Source: Anthoceros angustus (Eukaryota > Streptophyta > Anthocerotopsida > Anthocerotales > Anthocerotaceae). From it: DNA of 64,000 nucleotides. The stretch covers positions 186,001 through 250,000 of the forward strand of contig VJWM01000106.1 of assembly GCA_010909165.1 (NCBI GenBank), written 5' to 3'. Position 1 is the first letter of the stretch, and every line of letters starts with the position of its first letter. Under the pieces are notes generated by a model. It ran no database searches. It was given only the letters and a program-made list of their open reading frames with translations, and was not told where the DNA came from. Of this stretch, positions 10,623-19,926 are shown piece by piece. Made by a program: the position numbers and the translations under genes.

Positions 10623-13600
10623 ATGGTCTGTCTTTCCAACAGGCTGCAGGATGCGGCTCCGGAGGATGACGAGGTCGTGGGGTTCCGAGGGCCGGCGGCA
10701 AGGCCGTCTTTGTTTGGAGGACCGGGTGGTGTGAAGGGGTTGCGCTGCGAGGTGGAGCTGGGGTGGGAGGGTTTTGCAGTGCCGGACATGGACATGGAAG
10801 ATGAAGAAGGGTGCGGGGAGCAGGGCATGGAAGAGGAGGAGGAGGAGAGTGGGGAGAAGGCCGGTTTGATTAGGAGAATCAAAGTGGAGAACTTCATGTG
10901 CCATAGCAACCTGACCATTGAGCTCAATGAGCATGTGAATTTCATCACGGGGCAGAATGGGAGTGGCAAGAGCGCTCTGCTTACTGCTCTGTGTGTGGCT
11001 TTCGGCATTAAGGCGAAAGGTACGCAGCGGGCTAATACGCTGAAGGACTTCATCAAGACGGGTAGCTCCTACGCTCTGGTTGCTGTGGAGATGAAGAATG
11101 AGGGGGAGGATGCTTTCAGGCACGACGTTTATGGGGATACCATTTGCGTGGAGCGGAGGATCACCTCTTCGGGGACCAGCACGTTTGCGATCAAGGATTG
11201 TAAGGGCAGGAAGGTTGCAACCAAACGAGATGAGGTTGTGTCGTTGGTGGAGCACTTTAATATTGAAGTGCAGAATCCTTGTGTTATCATGACCCAGGAT
11301 AAGAGCAAGGAGTTTCTCCATAACGGAACGGCGAAGGATAAGTTCAAGTTCTTCTTCAAGTCCACGTTGCTGCAGCAAGTGAGTGAGGTTCTGACCCAGA
11401 TAAGCGAGAAGCTGGAGAGTGTGAGTGGCACTGTGGTGGAGTTGGAGAAGGGACTGGAGCCTCTGAATTTGTCGCTGCAGCAGTTGGCTGACCGGATTGA
11501 GAAACGACTGGAGATGGAGGGGTTAACTACGGCGATTGCAGATATGCAGAAGAAGCTGGCCTGGGCATGGGTTTGTGATGCTGAGAAGAATTACGAGGAA
11601 CAGTTGGAGAATTTGGAGAGGTTCAGGGGCAGAATGCCAACCTGCCAGAAGCTCATAGACGACTGTAAGGCCGAGCTGGAGAGGTGCACAGAGGCCCATG
11701 TTGAAAGTATGGCTCGGATTACCGCCATGCTGGACAATGCGCAAAGCATGGGGCAGGAACAAGAACTTGTCGCCAGGGAGTACGAGGAAGCTGCTAGAAA
11801 AGTGGCCTCCATCGAAGAGGATTCTGCGGTGAGGAGAAGAGCCATAGACAAGATAAAAGAGAATATCAGGGCTCTCCAAGGGGTTTCTGCTGAGTTGCAA
11901 GCCAGATTTGCCCGTGACACCCAAGCTGAGATGGAGGCAGGGCGAGTAGAGATGGAGCGTGTGAGAGCAGATCTGGATGCTGCAAAGGCTGAAGTTGACG
12001 CAGCTGCGCAGCTGGAGCAAGATTTGCAGAACGAGTTAACCAGCGCTGCAGAAGCTGTCAGGTCTATTGTGACTGAGCTGGAGGAGAAGCAGAGGGCGGT
12101 TCGGGACTTGGATGCCTGTGTGGTGCGTCTGCAGAGGGCGCAGACAAATACAGTGACAGCGTTTGGAGGTGAGAACGTACTCAATGTCTTGAGAGCCATC
12201 GAGCAACGGTGGCAGGGCTTCAGCAGGCCTCCTATAGGGCCCATTGGAGCTCATGTTTCTCTGTCTGGAGATAATTCCTGGTCCCTAGCTGTGGAAGCGG
12301 CTGTCGGGGGGCTTTTGAATGTCTTCGTGGTGCATAACCACCAGGATCTGCTTCTGCTTCGAAGGATCTCGACCGACTGCCGGTGCAAGCTAACGATCAT
12401 GATCTACGATTTTGATCGGCCTTTGATGTCGCTGCCTCAGCACATGCTTCCAGATCCTAATCTCACGACTGTCATGTCGGTCATCAACACCGACAATGCC
12501 ACGGTGATGAATGTCCTCGTTGATCAAGGCTCGGTCGAAAGGCAAGTGCTGGCGGAAAATTTTGATGCGGCCAAGGCTATTGCATTTTCGAGAGGAAGAA
12601 GCAATGTGAAAGAGGTGTTCACGAAGGATGGAATGAAGCTGTTTCTGAGGAGGGGTGTGGAGACCTCGCTGCCTAAAGACAAGAATCTTCGATCCGGAAG
12701 GCTTGGGGTTCGGTTTGATGAGGAGATCGAGAGGACCCGTCGCGAAATCGCGGAGGCCAGGGAGGTGATCGGATCTACGCAGCAGAGGAAGCGAGCAGCC
12801 GAAAACTCGAAGGCACAGTTGGAAGCTGAGAAAAATCGAGCCAAGAGGTCCAGGGTTGAAGCTCAGCATCGTCTGAGCGAGAAGGAATCATTCCTGCAGG
12901 AGCTCCAGGCAATAGCCAACTCACAGATCGCGGAAGCAGATCAGCCAAACACAGAAGAGATCGAACAGGACATCCGGGAGGCTGAAGCTGAATTGGAAGG
13001 CAAAGAAGCCGAGCTCCAGAAGATGCAAGTTCAGCTTGTGGTGGCACAGAGCAACTGTGATCGAGTGAAGAGCAACCTGCATGCCATCCGAGCTTCAGCC
13101 GACGAGAAGTCGGCTATCGTCCATGAAGCTGAGCAGGAGGTTCTAGCTCGGATGTCGAAGGTGAAGGAGGCGGAAGAAAAAGTAGCTCACTACGAGAAAG
13201 TGATGAAAGATCGAGTGCTAGCTGACATCCGCGAAGCGGAGGAAAAGGCTGTAAGTTTCAGGGAGCTGCAAGAGGAGCAGCGGGCGAAGGCTGAACAAGT
13301 ATGCGCCAGGAAGGACGTGAGCTTGGACGACGGTGCGACGCCGGAAACCTTGCAAGAAGAGCTCAGGCGGTTGCTAGCCAAGCAGAGAGTGCAAGGTGCG
13401 AGCACCGACGATTGCCCCGTCGAAGATCTCCAAATGCAAGCTCTTAAACTGCAGAAGAAAATCCTCAAGAGAGGAGCCGTCTACCATGGCATCAAGAAGA
13501 AGCTCGAGATGATCAGAACAGCCTTGGAGACGAGATACCAGTACTTCGGCAGGAACTGTCTTTACCTCAAAAGACAGCTCCACTGGAACTTCAATTGCCA

Positions 13601-13976
13601 CCTCCGCAAGACCGGATGCACAGGCCGCGCCAAAGTGGACTACGAGAACGAGACGTTGGAGTTGTGTGTGACCTTGCCTCAAGACTCGTCTCACAGCGCC
13701 GTTCGAGACACCAGAGCTCTCTCTGGAGGCGAGCGATCCTTCTCCACCCTGGCTTTCGCGCTGGCGTTGCACCAAATGACGGAGTCTCCTTTCAGAGCCA
13801 TGGACGAATTCGACGTCTTCATGGACGACGTAAAGAGGAAGATAAGCCTTGCAACTGTCGTGGATTTCGCTGTAAACCAAGGCTCGCAGTGGATCTTCAT
13901 CACTCCGCACGACATCAGCTCCGTTGAGGCGGGACCTAAGGTGAAGAAGCAGCAAATGGCCAACCCTCGGCCGTGA
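10623..13976 (+). CDS. SMC6: SMC6 (SMC5/6 complex ATPase subunit), single exon
   Basis: The uninterrupted 1117-aa frame encodes a full SMC protein. Its N-terminal head has the Walker A motif GQNGSGKS at residues 110-117. A coiled coil, a hinge (around GPIGAHVSLSGDNSWSLAVE) and a second coiled coil follow. The C-terminal head has the signature LSGGERS at residues 1033-1039 and Walker B near FRAMDEFDVFMD. The start of the ATPase domain, IRRIKVENFMCHSNLTIELN, and QNPCVIMTQDKSKEFLHN are characteristic of SMC6 rather than SMC5. SMC5/6 is a nuclear complex with SUMO-ligase and DNA-compacting roles in recombination repair. The N-terminal 80 residues are acidic and poorly conserved. ATG 10623 is the first in frame. 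The gene lacks introns although other conserved genes nearby have 5-14 exons. Length is close to the usual 1050-1140 aa. Confidence 0.96.
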   Translation: MVCLSNRLQDAAPEDDEVVGFRGPAARPSLFGGPGGVKGLRCEVELGWEGFAVPDMDMEDEEGCGEQGMEEEEEESGEKAGLIRRIKVENFMCHSNLTIELNEHVNFITGQNGSGKSALLTALCVAFGIKAKGTQRANTLKDFIKTGSSYALVAVEMKNEGEDAFRHDVYGDTICVERRITSSGTSTFAIKDCKGRKVATKRDEVVSLVEHFNIEVQNPCVIMTQDKSKEFLHNGTAKDKFKFFFKSTLLQQVSEVLTQISEKLESVSGTVVELEKGLEPLNLSLQQLADRIEKRLEMEGLTTAIADMQKKLAWAWVCDAEKNYEEQLENLERFRGRMPTCQKLIDDCKAELERCTEAHVESMARITAMLDNAQSMGQEQELVAREYEEAARKVASIEEDSAVRRRAIDKIKENIRALQGVSAELQARFARDTQAEMEAGRVEMERVRADLDAAKAEVDAAAQLEQDLQNELTSAAEAVRSIVTELEEKQRAVRDLDACVVRLQRAQTNTVTAFGGENVLNVLRAIEQRWQGFSRPPIGPIGAHVSLSGDNSWSLAVEAAVGGLLNVFVVHNHQDLLLLRRISTDCRCKLTIMIYDFDRPLMSLPQHMLPDPNLTTVMSVINTDNATVMNVLVDQGSVERQVLAENFDAAKAIAFSRGRSNVKEVFTKDGMKLFLRRGVETSLPKDKNLRSGRLGVRFDEEIERTRREIAEAREVIGSTQQRKRAAENSKAQLEAEKNRAKRSRVEAQHRLSEKESFLQELQAIANSQIAEADQPNTEEIEQDIREAEAELEGKEAELQKMQVQLVVAQSNCDRVKSNLHAIRASADEKSAIVHEAEQEVLARMSKVKEAEEKVAHYEKVMKDRVLADIREAEEKAVSFRELQEEQRAKAEQVCARKDVSLDDGATPETLQEELRRLLAKQRVQGASTDDCPVEDLQMQALKLQKKILKRGAVYHGIKKKLEMIRTALETRYQYFGRNCLYLKRQLHWNFNCHLRKTGCTGRAKVDYENETLELCVTLPQDSSHSAVRDTRALSGGERSFSTLAFALALHQMTESPFRAMDEFDVFMDDVKRKISLATVVDFAVNQGSQWIFITPHDISSVEAGPKVKKQQMANPRP

Positions 13977-14623
13977 AAGCAATTCTTGTCTTTCGTATCG
14001 ATACCTATTCTTTTTGCCCTCGTATTCGAGAGGTTCCATAGATTAACACATTACGACGAACATGATTGTCTAAATTACTCCCTCTTCTGGGAAGCTACAG
14101 GTCATGCTTCTAAATTTATGGCCAGTTTTAATTAAAAGTTTAGGGTTTCGTATGATGAATTTTGCTTCCCGTGAAACCCTGGCGCTCGGTTTTGCGAACC
14201 ATCTTTCAAGCGAGAGCGATCTTTGTACATTTCGACACTCTGAGACGTGGAAGGCGACGGGAAGGAGTGGCGGAGGGGTGAGGGTGGCGATGCGGAGCAG
14301 AAGGATGCGAAATTTTGCTGCCTTGTGGTGATCTGTCTTGTTGTTGTAGAACCCGGTGTAACAGCCTGGCGGAGGGCTGCCCGTCGAGAGCGCTGGCGTC
14401 GGAAGAACCAGCTGCGGAGCCTCCGGGCGAGCCCGCGCAGGTCGATGGCCAGGTCGGGAGGCTGCAGCATTTTTTTTTGCATGAGCAGAAGCGTCTGGGT
14501 TTGTTGTTGCATCCATCTAGGAATGTGAGCTCTTGAGACAACACGCACGGTTTCTTGATGCTGCCGGTGTCCCTGCAATGTCTCCAGGCGGAGGCTGCGC
14601 CGGCGCTGGCGGAAGCTTCCACA
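13977..14623. promoter_or_regulatory. SMC6 3' flank and SERRATE upstream region with telo-box
   Basis: About 650 bp separate the SMC6 stop and the preferred SERRATE start. Bases 14139-14148 read TTTAGGGTTT (AAACCCTAAA on the other strand), a telo-box often found near transcription starts of plant housekeeping and translation-linked genes. The stretch between the telo-box and 14623 is probably SERRATE 5' UTR. An in-frame upstream ATG at 14558 could extend SERRATE by 22 residues. Activity is inferred only. Confidence 0.4.
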
Positions 14624-17600
14624 ATGACGGAGGTAGCCGCAGCCGTCCCGGATCCTGGTGTTCCTCGGGATGAGCGCCGGCGCGACCGGTCCGAGGACGG
14701 GAGGAAGGAGAGGAGCGGGGAGGACAGGCGGCGGGACCGGGACTCCAGAGAGCGCAGGGATGATAAGGCAGGTCCACGGGACGAGAGGGGGGATGAGCGC
14801 GGCCCTCGTCGGAGCGGGGAGCATCATGAGAAGAGGGGGAATCATGAGGGGTCAGGGAGCGGTTCGGAGAGGAGGGACAGGGATAGGGAGCACAAGAGGA
14901 GGAAGACTCCCAGTCCTCCAGCTCACAGGGACCGGCGGCACAGCCCGGTGCGCCGGACTCCGCCCTACAAGAGGACACGGAGGGACGACGACGTTCTTGC
15001 AGGAGATATGGCGTTCCCTGCAGACCGAAGGTAGAATCTCTTATGTGATGTCGATTTGCTGCCGTCTGCTTTGGGGGATGCTGTCCCCTTCCTGGGACTG
15101 CTCTCAGCGTGGGGGCAGATATTTTTAATCGTTCGTGAGGGTTTTTGTGCTGTGCTACTTCTCTCTGTTTGAAGAGGCGAACCTCATTCAGCTGCCAGGG
15201 GGCGAACGTCTGAACTATCTGAGATTTTGCTCTGGAGTCCGATTTGAGATTCATTCCTTGTTGTGTGGATCTCAAGTCGGACCTCTGAGCTTTATATCTA
15301 AAGAGATACCTGTGACATCCCAGCAAACTTGCCTACGACCAATCACCCAGTCAACAAAGCTGTGTTGACCCTTAAGCTTCATCTTATTATGTGCACCAGG
15401 CCCTCATGATTTGAAGTGATACAAGCTGAGTGGTTGCTCTGTTAACCGCACATCTGCTGTCAAGTCCTGAAAGTATGTGGTACAGGCAGTTGGTGATCAT
15501 GAGGGCTTCCTTGTGAAGATTATGCCGGCCTGCTACTACTCCATTGCGCTTTAGATACCTCTTTAGCTTCAAGTCAGACATCTCACATTGCCTGATGAAT
15601 TTTCTTGATCTGTCTTCTTTTTCCCCTCTGAAGTCTCTGTTAAACTTCTCAATTTTCTCAGTCCTTCACATTTTTTTTAACTTATCTGATCTATCTGAGG
15701 ACCTCTTCCCAGTAGTCCAGTACCCTATGGTCCATCGGAAATCCTGTTGATATCTTTCCCACTGTCCTTAAGGAGTGCACGGGTTTCCAGCATTGATGTG
15801 GAAAGTTCCTGTCAGGCAAGGCGATCGATGCGTAAGAAATTTTTGACCGATTTAAGAGGATGGGATTCTTCCAGAGATGAATATTCAGCAGGATTGAGGC
15901 GACCATCTCCAGACTTGGCAAGCGAAGTTGGGAGTCTAATTAGCAACTGCACGGGTGTATCCATGCAACCTGTGTTCTTGTTCCTATGAGACCTCACATG
16001 TTGGTTCAAATGTCTGTATGAGCTGTATGACGAGTTCCGGTTAGAAGGGAATGATCTGCAACCTGCTTCCAGATTGTTGGCCTCGTGTGTGGCCTGGCAT
16101 ATGGGCTAGCTAACCTTCTTTGTCGTAAAGTTGGGTTCTACTAAGGAGCAAGTGGGAATCACATTGTCTGTCATTTCTGACGTGTTGCTGCCACCAGGCA
16201 TGGATATGATGGAATGGGCCAGTATGACAGAGCAGGAACTCTGGGAGGACGAGGGGGCTTTGGGGATGATAGAGTGCGACATCCAGGCTCTCGAGGTGTG
16301 GGGATTGTTTGATACTGCACTTCAAATGGGCGTACATGGCTGAGCAATGTTTTGCTGTTGGTGCCTGACTAGTCTGTCTTTGTCTTTACTTTTGTGAGTG
16401 CCCTGTGTGGGATTGAGGGGACTTGCTTATGGTAGCTTCAACGAAGTTACTGTTCAGTGGTGTGCTCATGGTGATAGTGTAGTGTGAAGTGTGCAAATTT
16501 TAGAGTCTGGTGTTGGCACAGCTCAGTCTAGTGCAGCAACTTCAGTGGGGCTGTAACTCCTATCGTGCTGCACTATTCTTACTCTCTACTGTACAGGCTG
16601 GCAGGGTCCTGGTCGGAGTGGCTTCAGCGATGGGCCCCACCATTCATCAGGCATGTATGGTGGCTTGCCGAACCGCAGGTACATCATTTCTCCATAACCG
16701 GTTGACATCTACAAGGGATCATGCTCTTGAAAACAGCTTTTTCAGGCATACTTGTTAACTTTTGCAGGGAAGGCCTTATGACCTACAAGCTCTTTATTGC
16801 GGAGTTAGAAGATGACATACTTCCAGCAGAAGCTGAACGAAGGTGTGTTCTCTCTTTAGGTCTCGACAACTTTCAGGTTTCATTGTCCTGGACCCTTTTT
16901 ACTCTTCTGGAGCAGCCCAATGGAGTCTCATCACGAATTGTGTAGTGAGGTGGAAGCCCACATAATTGAACTGGATAATCAAGAGAGTTGTGGTCTGTCT
17001 GACCAACAGATATGAGGAGTATAAGGCCGAGTACATAACTACTCAAAAGCGGGCCTACTTTGCCCAGCATAAAGATGATGAGTGGTAAGCATGAATTCAG
17101 GCTCTCCACCTCAAAATCTGAAGCCTTGACCATGTACAAGGCCATTAGGCTTGGCAGTTTAGGGTTCTAGTCTCTTTGTACTTGCCTAGATGAGCGGGAC
17201 TGATGTTGCCGGTGTCCTCTTCTCAGGCTAAGGGAGAAGTATGATCCTTCAAAGCTGGAGAATGTGCTTCTGCGGTAGCACTACTGAAACCTCATGGTTA
17301 TCTAACCTTTCAATCCACGCATAAAGGAGTTGGTAGAGGATGCCTCTCACCTTTGTCTCTTTACAGGAGAAATGAAAATGCCAAGGCGCTAGCAAAGGAC
17401 TTTCAAGCTGAGCTCGAAGCTGGGACTTTGGATGTGTATGTGAATCTTACCTCCCCTAGTTGTTTATTGTGAAATGTGAGGGAAGCACATTGGTTTCAGT
17501 GGATTCTGGTATCTGGCGTCACACATGACTAGTGGTTGTGCAGAGGTCCAAGTGCAACAGGAAGTCGGGCAGCAGACGGAGCCTCAGAAGAAGACACAGA

Positions 17601-19537
17601 AATGGGTGGGAAGAGGCGTCGGCCTGCCAGAGCCCAATCAAAAGATAAGGAGTTAGATGCCGCTCCGAAAGTGTCATCGATCAGTGGTGACCCTAAAAGG
17701 TTTCCAAAGGACATTGACCAAGCCCGGGCCTTGATAAAGAAGCTGGATACTGAAAAAGGGATTGAGGGCAACATACTGACTCAAGATAATCAAAATGTAG
17801 AGGGGGATAGATCACTGAGTGGTAGCTCTGCAGGGCATATTGTGATTGTAAGAGGGGCCAACCAGGTGAAAGGTTACGAGGGTTTGGAACTTCTCGATGT
17901 GATACTGACATATTTATGGAGGGTTCATAGCTTGGATTACTATGGAGGAATTGAGTTGCGAGAGGCTGCCAAGGGATATCGTCATGTGAGAAAGGATGCC
18001 AAAGTTGCAGACGAGCCAGGGTCTGTGACTGCTGCCGATTGGGAAAAGAAAATTGATGGTACATGGCAAGCAAGGCTGCAGGGCCGTGACTTAATTGAGT
18101 CAATGCTGGGCAGAGAGAAGCTGGAAACTGCGGCAAATGATGCTCTGGATCCGTTTGTTCGGAAAATTAAGGATGAGAAATATGGCTGGAAATACGGGTG
18201 TGGAGCTAAAGGTTGCACCAAACTGTTCCATGGACCAGAGTATGTACACAAACACTTGAAGCTGAAACATCCTGAACTAGTCAGCGATGTTATTGCAAAA
18301 TCTCGGCACGACCTCTTCTTCCAAAATTATATGAGGTAACAATGATGTCTCCTTGAGTCTCTGGACCTGTATCTCCAGTTGTGTTGGAACTTTGACAATC
18401 TTAGGTGGTCATTCAACAGTGATCCAGATGCTCCAGGAGTCTCAGCTAATGTGGCATTTCAGCCATCTCAGGTTTGTGCTTTCTTTGCAACAATATCTTT
18501 TCCTACAAAATATGCCTCAGAATTGTACCTACACCGTCAGTTCTTCCAAGGCTCTGCACTAGCAGCGCTAGCTGTCACAACGAACTTGTTTTTTACCTGC
18601 TTTTTTCCTGTTTTTAGAGAGACAAAGGCGGCCGTAGGCGACGACATGGTGGTGGCAATGGTGGTATTGGTGGTCCTGCAGAGCGCATGTCAGGTGACCG
18701 AATGCAGATGCTCGCACAGGCTCCTCATGCAGCAGGCAGAAACCTTAGGGATCCGGAACGCTTTGAGCGTCGAGAGAATGATAGGTTTGACCGACCTGGA
18801 GTTGAGGATGAACGATTTGACCGAGGTGGTGAACAGTCTCCTTCTAACAGAGAGTTTGCACCTTCGGGAATGGTGCCACCTAATCTTGATGCTATGGGAG
18901 GACCTCAGGGCAGTTTCGATGCGTCCGGTGATACTCCGATGTTTGATCCCTTCTCTGGTCCTCCAATGCGTGGGCCTCCTGCGTATGGATCAGATATGCC
19001 CCCGCCTCCCCCAGTACTCATGCCCGTACCGGGTGCTGGGTGAGTAAAGCTCTTCACTAGTGTTTTCTGGTTTTGTTTTGCAGTGAGATTTGTCCTCGTC
19101 TTTCCTCTGCTAATGTGCGGAGAATGTCTCTACTTCCTGCAGGCCACTAGGTCCGTTTGTCCCGGCCCCTCCTGAGGTCGCCATGCGGATGTTGAGAGAG
19201 CAAGGTGGTCCACCTGCCTTCCATCCTGGTCCATTCGAGCAAGCATTTGATGGAGAGGCAAACGGAGGGGGTCACGGACGCAGGGGTCGATCGCATCATG
19301 GTGGGGGTCACATGGGCGGTGGGTTGATGGATAACCCGCCACTCATGGTCCCCATGGGCCAAGCTTTGCGTCCGGACCCACGTCATGTCCGAAGGTAGCG
19401 ACTTAACTTTCGTTTGGGCCCGTACTCTTCCGAGCTCCAAGTTTGCCATCCTGACCTCGACGTATTTGATGTGCAGTTACCATGATCTAGATGCACCGGA
19501 AGACGAAGTCACCGTTATTGACTATCGCAGTCTTTGA
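14624..19537 (+). CDS. SE: SERRATE (ARS2) zinc-finger protein, 12 exons
   Basis: Exons: 14624-15030, 16198-16295, 16597-16678, 16768-16842, 17010-17084, 17227-17274, 17367-17435, 17544-18335, 18420-18471, 18618-19039, 19143-19394, 19477-19537; phases agree and give about 810 aa. SERRATE is the nuclear scaffold linking cap-binding complex, DCL1/HYL1 microRNA processing and splicing. Visible hallmarks are an Arg/Asp/Glu-rich N-terminus ending in DRRHSPVRRTPPYKRTRRDD, LMTYKLFIAELEDDILPAEAE, ITTQKRAYFAQHKDDEW, the mid-domain LLDVILTYLWRVHSLDYYG, the C2H2 finger KYGCGAKGCTKLFHGPEYVH followed by KHLKLKH, and the C-terminus DAPEDEVTVIDYRSL. ATG 14624 (MTEVAAAV) is preferred; 14558 is in frame upstream. 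Intron 1 is 1167 bp, about ten times longer than most introns here. Exon 9 is taken from 18420 because the result matches the plant NYM.DP.APG motif. Confidence 0.95.
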
Positions 19538-19926
19538 CCGTTCAGATTGCGTTCAAAGTCGCTTCGAAAGTTACCCTGGAGACTAAATCTTCACATGTAC
19601 CGTGGGCAGTAGGTAGATTGCTTTATGATTATGCATTCTTTGATTTCCTGAGCCATTAGTCTGTAGGCGGGGAAGACAGGAGCACGGCTGCATCGGCTCT
19701 TTGGCGGGCACCCGCTTGCCTGCCAGTACTAAGAGCTAGCAAGCCAGACTTGTTGACGCAGGGGTTGGATCCCGAAGTGGGCACTGCTGCTAGTTGAGTT
19801 AAGACTATGCGGATCAGTATAGTATTTTCCTGTTTCGGTACGAACGGAAGCTTTTGACCGTGGCTTGTGTGGCACGAGCAAAACCTCCCGTGTCTCTAAA
19901 TTCGATGGCTAGACCATGATCTTGTG
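19538..19926. other. Convergent 3' region between SERRATE and PPR-A
   Basis: The two genes converge here; the stretch should contain both 3' UTRs. No additional gene is seen. Confidence 0.5.

Noticed and set aside
11591-12244. 217-codon minus-strand frame, Ser/Leu-rich
   Set aside because: Antisense of the SMC6 coiled-coil coding sequence; Ser/Leu richness is the complement of Glu/Lys/Gln codons.
14132-14845. 237-codon minus-strand frame upstream of and in SERRATE exon 1
   Set aside because: Complement of the Arg/Glu-rich first exon and leader of SERRATE; Pro/Leu-rich and without homology.
18379-19047. 222-codon frame overlapping SERRATE exons 9 and 10
   Set aside because: It is an unspliced alternative frame; the SERRATE frame is the one with conserved motifs.
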